This document shows, one piece after another, positions 56,401 through 64,000 of a DNA stretch of 64,000 bases (position 1 is its first letter; each line of letters opens with the position of its first letter). Under the pieces are notes generated by a model, which was not told where the DNA came from, did not search any database, and worked only from the letters and a program-made list of their open reading frames with translations. Made by a program: the position numbers and the translations under genes. This DNA comes from Chryseobacterium sp. ZHDP1 (GTDB lineage Bacteria; Bacteroidota; Bacteroidia; Flavobacteriales; Weeksellaceae). The stretch spans positions 1,364,001-1,428,000 of the forward strand of contig NZ_CP075682.1 of assembly GCF_018603435.1 (NCBI RefSeq), given 5' to 3'.

Positions 56401-56618
56401 CTTGTATATGCTAATTCCGGAAGGTCTGGATTTAACTGCTGTAAAGCCTCCAAAACATATCGTTCTAAAATTACTTCTCCTCTATTCTCACGACCTAATA
56501 ATCCTTCTGTTCCAAAACTTTCATTCTTCCAGGCTGTAGTAACTTCCCATCCAAGTTCTTTTAAAACTTCTTCGGTAGCGTTTTCTATCAATGCATCTTC
56601 TGAGTATTCGTAGGACAT
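53448..56618 (-). CDS. hsdR: type I restriction enzyme R subunit (HsdR)
   Basis: 1056 residues. N-terminal PD-(D/E)xK nuclease (RRPDVIGFVNGIPLVFFELK, 147-165), Walker A HTQGSGKT (297-304), DEAH in ISDEAHRTQ (~408), TGTPI, and later helicase motifs (CAMWITGFDAPSISTVYLDK; QTIARANRV). Translocates DNA and cuts when HsdM/S sense unmethylated sites. All motifs look intact. 3 bp from the DUF262 gene upstream. Confidence 0.95.
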   Translation of the reverse strand: MSYEYSEDALIENATEEVLKELGWEVTTAWKNESFGTEGLLGRENRGEVILERYVLEALQQLNPDLPELAYTRALEKIVQKEADKTIAQQNKAKYQLLKNGVEVSFTNEEGKTQKKTLRIFDYKDYLNNHFLAVRQFEVNGELHNRRPDVIGFVNGIPLVFFELKSHAIDLRSAYEDNFKDYKDTIPHLFYHNAFVILSNGTDAKVGTVTSPYKYFLDWKRITEDAEGIVSLDTMLRGTCAPKNLMDIFENFLLFDESNGNIVKLMAKNHQFIGVNRVLENVPNINGLEGKLGVYWHTQGSGKTYSMVFLCEKIHRKFGGSYTFLIVVDRTELENQAYDTFSGVGIVNNKNVIAGKKKGITGRDHLRELLSENHRYVFSLIHKFSIDPELETEYPLITERKNIIVISDEAHRTQGGKYARNMRFFGLPNASYLGFTGTPIIKEEQEVTKNIFGEYVSVYDFKRAIEDEATLPLKYLNRGERLNIDNPALDEQMAEILENENLDEDQQKKLAYLFKKEYPILTAESRLREIAKDLVWHFNERGYQGKAMLVALDKPTAVRMYDYIMEYWPEYLTELEQKIAESKDLQEEQELKRKYNLVVSTEVCVVISSEQNEIDKFKKINLDIETHRRKMVERNLEKEFKDEEHPFRLAIVCAMWITGFDAPSISTVYLDKPIKGHTLMQTIARANRVYDDEKENGLIVDYGNVYQQLEKAYAVYGEGDKGKKGDENDNQKPFEQLETMSDEIKEAIDDVVKMLEEENFNLDTLIEATAMGKIAAVNNGANAVCRNDESRAKFEIAARNVFRKYKALFPEKQAKKYTPQYNAIDAIYSKLNQKVKSADVTEIILRLQSVVNDSVEVDTVQENPYTMIDLSNLNIDALKKAFEKIPRKNELVYDLNKAVEQKLEQMLKENPLRLEFYERYKEIIEDYNNGKSEVELVRSFEQLSEFIQSLSQEEKRAYQENLDEPTLSIFDLLIQDKNLDKEEREKVKKVAAKTLEILKNEKLNIPNWKEIREVKAGVKTTIYEQLLWLPENKYTDEEVSLKSIAVYQHVYSYSFL

Positions 56619-56621
56619 AGC

Positions 56622-58775
56622 TTAGTTATTAAATAATGGTTTGTAAAACTTAATCAACTGTTTTTTATCATCATTAAAATAATTATAATCAGCACCAGCC
56701 CATTTCTGCTTATAATGCTGGAATCTTACATTAATATCGAAAAATGAATTGAATTTTTTAGGATTTAAGTATACCCCAAAGTTTTTACCTTTCCAATATT
56801 CCCAACTATTATTATTTTTTAAAGCGATATAATAGATATAAAGCTGCTTTTTTAAATCCTCTTCATTACTTAGGTCATTCAATGAATTATAATTACTTAT
56901 AAAGGAACTAAAAGTATTTTGGAAATAATCTTGTGCAGAAGTAAAAGTTTCAATTTCTTTTAAGCTCATCAAAAAGAATTTACTCCTTACTAAATTAAAA
57001 TCTTCAATACTTTCACAATTAACAATTTTATGATTATCATTATAGTTTCTTATAGAATAGTAATCTGTTAAAAGCATAGAAGCCCAAATATCGTCTGACA
57101 GTTTATTTTCATTTTCTTCTGTTATTATTTTGAAATTCTCATATATCTTCGAAAATAACTCTAAATCAATTTCAGATACATTTAATCCTTCAAAAGCTTT
57201 GGAATAATTAAAATCTTCCGGGGCGTGATAGTGATATGAAAATTGTAATAAAGGACTAATTTTGCCCTTGAATATCTTATTATCTTCCACTTTCCAAAAT
57301 ACAGACTCAAAATCCTCGCGGTTGCTTTTTTCTAAATAAACAGAGAATTTAAATCTTTCCTCTGATGTCAATAATGTTTTTGAAGCTAAATTTGCATCAA
57401 GCTCAATAATTTTTGCAATATCTGTATTAATCTCTAATAAATTGTCAATTAATTTAATTGCATTAATTACCTGTTTGTTAATAGTTTTAGCCACAGTTGT
57501 ATCACGTCTTAGATTATTAAGATATTTCAAAAGCCTAAAAATTTCTTGGTTTTTAATAACTCTATTTTCATCCAGCAATCTATATATATAATACAAAACT
57601 GGAATAAACCTAAAAGAGTCTATCTGGCTTATGATTTTATCTTTAGGACTTAACCATTCTCTTTTTATTAAATTTGAATTTACTGAAGAATATTTTTCCA
57701 AAATATCAGCATCAGAATAATATTCATTAAAAATATAATGTACAGCTTTAAAGTACTTTTCAATTTTTTCTATTGAAAAATACTCTCTACTTAAATGAAT
57801 TTTTTCACCCTGAATAAGTGTAACAATTTTTTTTGTTAGAGACTTTTCATCTATTTTTTCATCTTCATCCGTATTAAGTTCGTTATCACAGAGAGTCATT
57901 TCAATGATTTGAATCCATCTTAAAAATTCATTTAGTCCATTATCCGAATTTGATTGCAGATTATTTTTATCCCGGTTTTTCCAAAAGAAGTCCTGCCATT
58001 CTTCCCATTTTGCTCCATACTCAAATAGATTTGAGTCATCAAACATTAAGGCCGCTTTGTTTTCCTCATTCTTTGACAATGCTTCTCCGCGGGCATTCAT
58101 TGTAATATAAAGTTCTTCTCCTTGATTAGTCACTTCCGTTTTGAAATGATAAAATTTGATATTATTGAGTATAAAATCAAAATACTTCTCTTTTCTATCC
58201 TTAAATTTTACTACTATCAGTTTCAAAGCTTTTAACATTGATAAAACAGTAATATCCTGATTAAAATCTTTTAAGAGCCAAGTTGTTTTTGATGTTAAAA
58301 GCTGATCAAGCTTTTCAACATTATCAATCTTAGAAATTAAATCCAGAATAAAAAGATGTGTTAAGTTTCTAACCTTATAGTCAAAAGCTATCTCATTGAG
58401 TTCATTGTAACGAATCGCATCTCTGAAATCGTCTACTCTATTTTCTTTTAATGCACAATAAAACAACAATAAGAAAAGTGAAGTAAATCTTTGTTGACCA
58501 TCAATTAAATTTTCATCTAAAAAACGTTCATAATTGTAATTTACATAGCTTGGTTTATAAGTATATAAAAAACCCATATTTATTTTTGAAGATGTTTTAG
58601 GTGTTCCACAAGTATCACAAACATTTCCAATTTTATCAATTATAGAATCTAAGAATCGTTCTAAGACGTCTGGATTATTTCCCCAGACATATTCTCTTTG
58701 AATCTCTGGTACAATAAAATTGTTTTGAGATAATAAAAATAAAATACTCTGTTCTTTAAGCTGCTGATTCTTCAT
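56622..58775 (-). CDS. DUF262 protein inside the type I R-M operon, first copy
   Basis: 717 residues. DUF262 motifs VPEIQREYVW (22-31) and DENLIDGQQRFTSLFLLLF (87 on), the ParB/GmrS-like NTP-handling core. A CDTC pair (53-56) may bind metal. The rest is helical, ending in WKGKNFGVYLNPKKFNSFF, with no clear HNH. It overlaps the second DUF262 gene by 20 bp, so the two are coupled. DUF262 proteins occur in GmrSD/BrxU type IV restriction and as restriction-linked genes in type I operons. Confidence 0.8.
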   Translation of the reverse strand: MKNQQLKEQSILFLLSQNNFIVPEIQREYVWGNNPDVLERFLDSIIDKIGNVCDTCGTPKTSSKINMGFLYTYKPSYVNYNYERFLDENLIDGQQRFTSLFLLLFYCALKENRVDDFRDAIRYNELNEIAFDYKVRNLTHLFILDLISKIDNVEKLDQLLTSKTTWLLKDFNQDITVLSMLKALKLIVVKFKDRKEKYFDFILNNIKFYHFKTEVTNQGEELYITMNARGEALSKNEENKAALMFDDSNLFEYGAKWEEWQDFFWKNRDKNNLQSNSDNGLNEFLRWIQIIEMTLCDNELNTDEDEKIDEKSLTKKIVTLIQGEKIHLSREYFSIEKIEKYFKAVHYIFNEYYSDADILEKYSSVNSNLIKREWLSPKDKIISQIDSFRFIPVLYYIYRLLDENRVIKNQEIFRLLKYLNNLRRDTTVAKTINKQVINAIKLIDNLLEINTDIAKIIELDANLASKTLLTSEERFKFSVYLEKSNREDFESVFWKVEDNKIFKGKISPLLQFSYHYHAPEDFNYSKAFEGLNVSEIDLELFSKIYENFKIITEENENKLSDDIWASMLLTDYYSIRNYNDNHKIVNCESIEDFNLVRSKFFLMSLKEIETFTSAQDYFQNTFSSFISNYNSLNDLSNEEDLKKQLYIYYIALKNNNSWEYWKGKNFGVYLNPKKFNSFFDINVRFQHYKQKWAGADYNYFNDDKKQLIKFYKPLFNN

Positions 58776-60624
58776 TTTTTATATCTTTTAATCCAAAAAA
58801 TAATCTAATTTTTGCTTCAATAGCCTCACAATTCAAAATAATATCATTGAACGACCAATCATTTAAATTTCTAGCATCTATTCTTGCTTTTACGAAAACA
58901 TTTAAAGTATGCTGTCTTACATATTCTCCATTGTGAACATTGTTCACTACAGATGCTCTTTTATCAATATAATAGTTGTTACCAAAACCTCTATTTATAG
59001 AATAATGAAGCAAAACTAGATTACCGATAGCATTAATAGGTGTCAATTCATGAATCTTTAATTCTAAATCTTTTAAAATCTCTTCTTTTTCCAGCTCAGA
59101 TCTTTTTTTCCAAAACTTTTCATTAAAAGGAAATAATTCTTCTATATTCAGATTTATATCCGTTAAATACTGTACAATTGAATTATAATCGTTTGTACTT
59201 TTTTCTAATTCTTTAATATTCTTAGGTGTACAAGGATATATATGTTCCTTATCTTCTTTGTATTTTCGGAAATGTTTGGGAGATAAAAACGGTATTGAAT
59301 CATTCCCTGAAATTTCAATAATATCTAATAAAATTAAAAATCTCTCCAACTCATCCCTTTCATACCAATTGGTTTTATGTTTACCATCAAAATTAAGGAT
59401 TTGCTCACTCCAGTATCTATAACCACTATCTTTTTTATCTTCTGATCCTAAAACCAACTGTTGAATATCTTTTTTCAAATCGTTAATAAATCCATCACGA
59501 GTAATATCCTTAGAATTCCATAATTTATAATATTTTCTAAAATTAAAACTACGCTGATTATTAGCTATGAAACCAAAATAATGATATATCTCCCGATCCG
59601 AGAACCAATCATTTAATGTTCTATTAAGAGAAACTAATTCTTGATATAACTCTAATGAACTAATTGTAGTATTTTCAAAGAGTTTTAAACGGAGTTTTTC
59701 ATCTGTCTTAAGCTGAGTTGCAGCCCATAGTTTATAAAGAATATTAATGGGATTAATTTCTTCATTGAATTCAATAGTTTCCTGATTATCTAATTCTATC
59801 TTTACAAATGGAGTAAAATAATTCTTTACATTTTCCTGAGACCACCATTGATTTAATTGATCTAATTCCCACCCTATTCGTGTTCTCTTTTCATTTAACC
59901 TGACAATATCTTTAATAGAATCTTCTTTAAAAGATCCCATTTCTTCTTTAGCGACTCTTGTTATTATGATTGCTCGCACAAGATCAGCTCCATCTAATGG
60001 AACTTTTCCTGTATTCAAATTCATAAAAAGTTCTTGCTCTTTTATATTAGAATGAATTTCGTTGACGATAAACTTTACGTTATTAGCAAATTTTTCTTTA
60101 AAAACCTCAACGTTTATCTTCAAGCTCTGTATTGTAGTATCAAATGTTCTGATAGCAGAATACATATAAAAAATATCTTGATGATCGTAATCTTCTTCTT
60201 TTTCTTGTAAGCAAAAATCATCAAAATTAGAAGTTGATAGAATGTGATCAACAAAAGTTTTATTTTCCCTCTGAATTCTCTGAATAAAATTGTTTGAACT
60301 TTCTCGTACAGCATAGGAAAACTTATCTACCAAATATTCCTGAAATCCTAAATAACAAAATAATAAATAGGTTGTTGTTAGCCTTTGCTGTCCATCAACA
60401 ATGTGTAAAATATTTTTATCTTCTGTAGATGGATATAACGTTATATTTTGTAAACAGTAAAATAAATTCTCATCTTCAGCATCAAATCCATTAATGTCAT
60501 TAATAAGCTGAACAATTTGTTTTTCATTCCATTTATAGCCTCTTTGATACTCTGGAATTTTATAAAATCTGTCTTTCAGAAAAGTAGTAAAAACCTCTCT
60601 TGTACTATAAATTAAATTTGCCAC
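58756..60624 (-). CDS. DUF262-DUF1524 (GmrSD-like) protein, second copy
   Basis: 622 residues. DUF262 motifs IPEYQRGYKW (23-32) and HIVDGQQRLTTT (74-85). In the C-terminal third a DUF1524 HNH-type nuclease: EHIYPCTPKN (~457) and NAIGNLVLLHYSINRGFGNN with KRASVV. This combination is the GmrSD-type modification-dependent restriction enzyme, with NTPase and nuclease in one chain. All key residues appear present. 34 bp after hsdS. Confidence 0.85.
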   Translation of the reverse strand: MANLIYSTREVFTTFLKDRFYKIPEYQRGYKWNEKQIVQLINDINGFDAEDENLFYCLQNITLYPSTEDKNILHIVDGQQRLTTTYLLFCYLGFQEYLVDKFSYAVRESSNNFIQRIQRENKTFVDHILSTSNFDDFCLQEKEEDYDHQDIFYMYSAIRTFDTTIQSLKINVEVFKEKFANNVKFIVNEIHSNIKEQELFMNLNTGKVPLDGADLVRAIIITRVAKEEMGSFKEDSIKDIVRLNEKRTRIGWELDQLNQWWSQENVKNYFTPFVKIELDNQETIEFNEEINPINILYKLWAATQLKTDEKLRLKLFENTTISSLELYQELVSLNRTLNDWFSDREIYHYFGFIANNQRSFNFRKYYKLWNSKDITRDGFINDLKKDIQQLVLGSEDKKDSGYRYWSEQILNFDGKHKTNWYERDELERFLILLDIIEISGNDSIPFLSPKHFRKYKEDKEHIYPCTPKNIKELEKSTNDYNSIVQYLTDINLNIEELFPFNEKFWKKRSELEKEEILKDLELKIHELTPINAIGNLVLLHYSINRGFGNNYYIDKRASVVNNVHNGEYVRQHTLNVFVKARIDARNLNDWSFNDIILNCEAIEAKIRLFFGLKDIKNEESAA

Positions 60625-60658
60625 GGTATTAGTTTAGTTTTTAGTTTTTTAATTTTAA

Positions 60659-62431
60659 TTATTTCTCATACTGTAATGTTTCAGTTAGAAACCCAATCGC
60701 GCTCTCCATATTCGCATCACTGAAAATCGTTCGCTCCAACTTCGCCTCCCATTCTTTTTCAGATTTTATAATGTCCAAAACATTGGTTGAAGTAAACTCA
60801 ATATTCTTTTTAGAAAGCTCTATCAAACTATTATCAACTGTTGCCAAAAGCTCCAGTTCATCATTAGACTTAAATTTAAACTTTGTAACAAGCCAATCCA
60901 AATCGGCTATTTGCCAGTAGTTGGAAAAGTATTTTTTAGCATCATCTATCTTTTCGGCAACTACAAATCCTGTCGTACCTTTATCTCCTTTCCAGTTTTG
61001 TATGTATTTGCTATTTAGCGCAATCTTTTCAGGACCGCCGTATTTTGTTTTTGGGTTGTAAGGTCCTGCAGCTTTTCTCAGATAATCCTGAATTTTATTG
61101 TCTGAATATCTGTGAAAAAGATAAGAAAGCTTGGTATATCTTTTTCTACCCAAAGGGAATTTTTCGCTACCAAATCTTTCAGTTAAACATGCAATCAAAA
61201 CGGCTTCTTTAAATTCTTTTGGAGCTTCTTTTTTAGGTTGTTCTAACGGAATGATTTTAGCCTCAATTGGTTTTGTTTCTAAACTCTCTACATCAATTAT
61301 CCCCATCATTAAACGTGGTAACAAAATATCCCGAGTCTCTCGTAAATGTTTGTTTTGAGATTGAAGATTTTCTTTAATAACATATAATGGCGCACAGTAA
61401 TCATCAAACTTCTTTATTAGAGTATGAATTGGTTTGATAATTTCTTTATTGTATGCTGCATCCCGATTTAAACCAGGGACAGCAGCATCATTATTGACAA
61501 AAGTTAAGCTTTTTATCAAATAGTAAAGATATTTTAAGCTTAACTCGCTTGTCGCATAATAAACCGTATCAATTGGATAAAAGTTATTATTTTCAAAATG
61601 AACTGATCCAACATTCCCTTTTCTTCCTATTATTAATCCTGGACCTTTTACTAGATAATCAATATGAGTACCAACAACTCCAGATGAGCCATATACATTA
61701 AATTCACCTTCAATTCTAACTTCTTGTTTTAATGCTTTACCATAATTAAGGACGAGAACATCTCTAAGTTTTGCAATACTCCACCCTTTCGGCAAACCAT
61801 TTTCATCAAAAACCGCAGTTTCATAACCCGGAAAACGCATCCGTACAAACCATTCTTCGTAGGTTTGTTGTGCCATTTCTTCCAAAATTTTAATTCGTTT
61901 CAAATTGTTTTCTATCAAATCATCATAAGCCGATAAAATTGAAGCAATTTTATGTTGGGTGGGAGGGGCTGGAAGATGGATTTTGGTGGAAATAATCTTA
62001 TATATTCCTAATTTAGGCTGAGCTGCACCTGAAGCTAATAATTGAAAATGATCATAAATAGCTTTTGTACCTAAATAGTATTTTAAAAATTTACCATAAA
62101 CAAGTGCTTTGTTTGCAATTATCTTGACTGCATTTTCAGTTAAGTTAGAATTATCAAACTCATTAGTTACAGACGCTACTTCACCAATGGTTCCTGCAAT
62201 TGTCAATATAAGATCGCCTGAATTAACAATATAATTTTTAATTTGAAGATGGGTATTTTCTGAAATATAAACTGGTTGGTCAAAATTTATTTTGCCATCT
62301 TTTATGTCACGAGCACGTATATATTTATGCTTTGTTTTTATTTCTAATAATTCGTGATTCTTTGGTAATCTTTTTCCACCTTTAACTTTAGCAATTTCCC
62401 CCAAAGTCACCTCTTTCCAGCCTTTCCTCAT
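60659..62431 (-). CDS. hsdS: type I restriction specificity subunit HsdS with extra C-terminal domain
   Basis: 590 residues. Two target-recognition halves: GWKEVTLGEIAKVKGGKRLP at the start and GLPKGWSIAKLRDVLVLNYG near 212, each with a spacer helix (KIASILSAYDDLIENNLKRI; QNKHLRETRDILLPRLMMG). Normal HsdS ends near residue 410. Here ~180 more residues follow (GSEKFPLGRKRYTKLSYLFHR and on), probably a separate fused domain. It overlaps hsdM by 4 bp (ATGA). Confidence 0.9.
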   Translation of the reverse strand: MRKGWKEVTLGEIAKVKGGKRLPKNHELLEIKTKHKYIRARDIKDGKINFDQPVYISENTHLQIKNYIVNSGDLILTIAGTIGEVASVTNEFDNSNLTENAVKIIANKALVYGKFLKYYLGTKAIYDHFQLLASGAAQPKLGIYKIISTKIHLPAPPTQHKIASILSAYDDLIENNLKRIKILEEMAQQTYEEWFVRMRFPGYETAVFDENGLPKGWSIAKLRDVLVLNYGKALKQEVRIEGEFNVYGSSGVVGTHIDYLVKGPGLIIGRKGNVGSVHFENNNFYPIDTVYYATSELSLKYLYYLIKSLTFVNNDAAVPGLNRDAAYNKEIIKPIHTLIKKFDDYCAPLYVIKENLQSQNKHLRETRDILLPRLMMGIIDVESLETKPIEAKIIPLEQPKKEAPKEFKEAVLIACLTERFGSEKFPLGRKRYTKLSYLFHRYSDNKIQDYLRKAAGPYNPKTKYGGPEKIALNSKYIQNWKGDKGTTGFVVAEKIDDAKKYFSNYWQIADLDWLVTKFKFKSNDELELLATVDNSLIELSKKNIEFTSTNVLDIIKSEKEWEAKLERTIFSDANMESAIGFLTETLQYEK

Positions 62432-64000
62432 AATCTCACAGCTTGTATTTGGTTCATCAATTGGTTGGCTTCTGTATTCAATTTGGCTAATTCGTCATGC
62501 AATTCCTGCATTCGAGTTTTGTAATCAAAATCCATATCAATATCAATGCTTACACCCACATATCGTCCTGGTGTAAGGCTATAATCTTGCTCAGCAACTT
62601 CTTCCAAATCTACCACTTTGCACAAACCTTCTACATCACTATATATTCCTTCAGGGAAATGCTCATTAAACCAAGTATTATCAACTGCTATTTCAGGAGT
62701 TTCACCACGGTATAATGCCATTATAGCCGTTAATCCTTCCAATTGCTGAGGAGAAAAATCATTAATCGTAGTGCTTACCTTTCGATAAACATTACGGGCA
62801 TCGATCATCAGTATTTTATTCTTGTTTTCTTTTCGCTTACCCTTATCAAAAAACCATAAATGGCAAGGAAGCGAACGGGTGTAGAAAAAGTTGTTTCCGA
62901 TAGAAACGATACAGTCTACATTTCCTGTTTTTACCAACTCTTCACGGATTCGTTTTTCAGCATTTCCAGCATCAGTTGCTGAAGACGCCATTACGAAACC
63001 AGCCCTTCCAGTTGGGTTCAGATACGACATAAAATACTGTATCCAAAGATAATTGGCATTTCCAATTGTTCCTTTACCAGTCAATGGTGCACCAAAAGGT
63101 AAGCGTTTATCTTCTGCTAAAAATTTATTCTTAGCATCTACTTTATCCACATTGAAGGGCGGATTTGCCATCAGGAAATCACATTTTCCAAATAATTCGT
63201 GTGGATCACTGTAAAAAGAGTTATTATTAGCGATACTCCCGTTTATTCCGTGGATAGCTAAGTTCATTTTAGCCAAACGTGTGGTATTGCTTTTATATTC
63301 GGTACCGAAAACTTGAATAGCTTCGTTTACTTTTTTGTTCTGATGATCTTTGATAAAATGTGCGGTTTGTACAAACATACCTCCCGATCCACACGCAGGA
63401 TCGTGAATAATCCCGTGATCCGGTTGAATAAAATTTACAATCAACTGTACCAATGAGGGAGGTGTGAAGAATTCCCCTCCTTCTTGTGCACCGGCTCCCA
63501 TCATTGAAAGTTTCATCAGGAAGTACTCATATACTCTTCCAAAGACATCACCTTTAGCTTTTTGAACTGAGTCACTGTTAAAAATACGGATCAAATTGGC
63601 CAGTAAATTATTATCAGAATCATCTTCAGGAGTAAGCTCCTGATAATTTTTAGGAAGAATACCTGCCAGTTCTTTGTACTCATTTTCAATAAGTTTCATC
63701 GCGGAATTTATCGCTTCGGCTAAATCTTCACTTTCGGGCAAATTGGCAAGATGGGTATACTGTGCTTTTTTCGGTAAGAACATTGCTCCAAGAGCAACAT
63801 AATCATCTTTGGTAGCATCACGGCGTTTTCCAGTACGAGGATTTATAGGTAGTATTTCTTGCAATTTATCTTTTGCTTCTAAATATTTATTTTCAGCAAA
63901 ACGCAATAAAATTAATCCTAATAACGGATCTTTATATTCAGCCGCAGTCAATTTTGAATTAGCTCTTAATTCATCGGCTGCTTCCCAAAGCTCTACTTCG
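62428..64000 (-). CDS. hsdM: type I restriction methyltransferase HsdM, 5' end outside the window
   Basis: At least 524 residues. The frame is open at the window edge (EVELWEAADELRANSKL upstream), so the start is beyond 64000. AdoMet motif I region HDPACGSGGMF and the catalytic NPPF (FLMANPPFNVDK) are present, with the N6_Mtase body (AQEGGEFFTPPSLVQLI). Methylates adenine at the sites chosen by HsdS and is the first known gene of the operon. Confidence 0.95.
   Translation of the reverse strand, partial: EVELWEAADELRANSKLTAAEYKDPLLGLILLRFAENKYLEAKDKLQEILPINPRTGKRRDATKDDYVALGAMFLPKKAQYTHLANLPESEDLAEAINSAMKLIENEYKELAGILPKNYQELTPEDDSDNNLLANLIRIFNSDSVQKAKGDVFGRVYEYFLMKLSMMGAGAQEGGEFFTPPSLVQLIVNFIQPDHGIIHDPACGSGGMFVQTAHFIKDHQNKKVNEAIQVFGTEYKSNTTRLAKMNLAIHGINGSIANNNSFYSDPHELFGKCDFLMANPPFNVDKVDAKNKFLAEDKRLPFGAPLTGKGTIGNANYLWIQYFMSYLNPTGRAGFVMASSATDAGNAEKRIREELVKTGNVDCIVSIGNNFFYTRSLPCHLWFFDKGKRKENKNKILMIDARNVYRKVSTTINDFSPQQLEGLTAIMALYRGETPEIAVDNTWFNEHFPEGIYSDVEGLCKVVDLEEVAEQDYSLTPGRYVGVSIDIDMDFDYKTRMQELHDELAKLNTEANQLMNQIQAVRL

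Overview
The window looks like a chromosome segment of a Flavobacteriia-type Bacteroidetes, most like Chryseobacterium or a close relative. The evidence is low GC, Bacteroidetes -7 promoter boxes (TAnnTTTG), weak Shine-Dalgarno sites, and protein families typical of that group. No rRNA or tRNA gene, CRISPR array, capsid, terminase or integrase gene was seen. Species and replicon cannot be fixed from sequence alone.

Layout. (1) 1-16.1 kb is a polymorphic-effector region, all genes on the minus strand. Two giant proteins (1390 and 1325 aa) share an almost identical first 143 residues and about 330 bp of upstream DNA, then diverge completely. Around and between them are candidate immunity genes (a SUKH-ankyrin protein, an Imm49-like protein and several unknowns), two orphan toxin C-terminal stubs, and three REP/RAYT-type elements, one with a decayed transposase. 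(2) 16.4-19.6 kb is mostly non-coding: a 177-bp duplication, a strictly phased 63-bp tandem array, a large imperfect inverted repeat and a MITE-like element. It also holds three small genes, including a holin-like membrane protein. (3) 19.6-20.3 kb encodes an S24 (LexA/CI-like) repressor with a near-perfect operator in front of it. (4) 20.4-45.7 kb is an extracellular contractile injection system (eCIS, AFP/PVC/MAC-like): Pvc16-like cap protein, three sheaths, three tube proteins, a DUF5908 micro-protein, LysM connector, VgrG-like spike, PAAR tip, gp25, two large baseplate proteins, PKD-domain proteins and a putative fibre or adhesin. Divergent from it run a Cys-rich small protein and the CIS tape-measure protein. 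No Afp15-type AAA+ ATPase is present in the window. (5) 45.7-50.8 kb is a module bounded by about 330-bp direct repeats. It carries a nonsense-mutated HipB-like antitoxin, a DUF4143 ATPase behind a 36-bp perfect palindrome, and a stand-alone proteasome-like Ntn hydrolase with a small partner. (6) 50.8-64 kb is one defence operon on the minus strand: hsdM (cut by the window edge), hsdS with an extra C-terminal domain, two DUF262 proteins, hsdR, and a Septu-like PtuA/PtuB pair.

How it may work together (inference). The eCIS operon, read from about 43.3 kb leftwards, makes the injectosome. The 12-16 kb and 2-7 kb genes supply cargo whose common N-terminus may be a loading signal. Neighbouring genes would protect the producer. 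The S24 repressor and holin-like protein could couple production or release to DNA damage. The right-hand part is an unrelated anti-phage island placed next to the eCIS.
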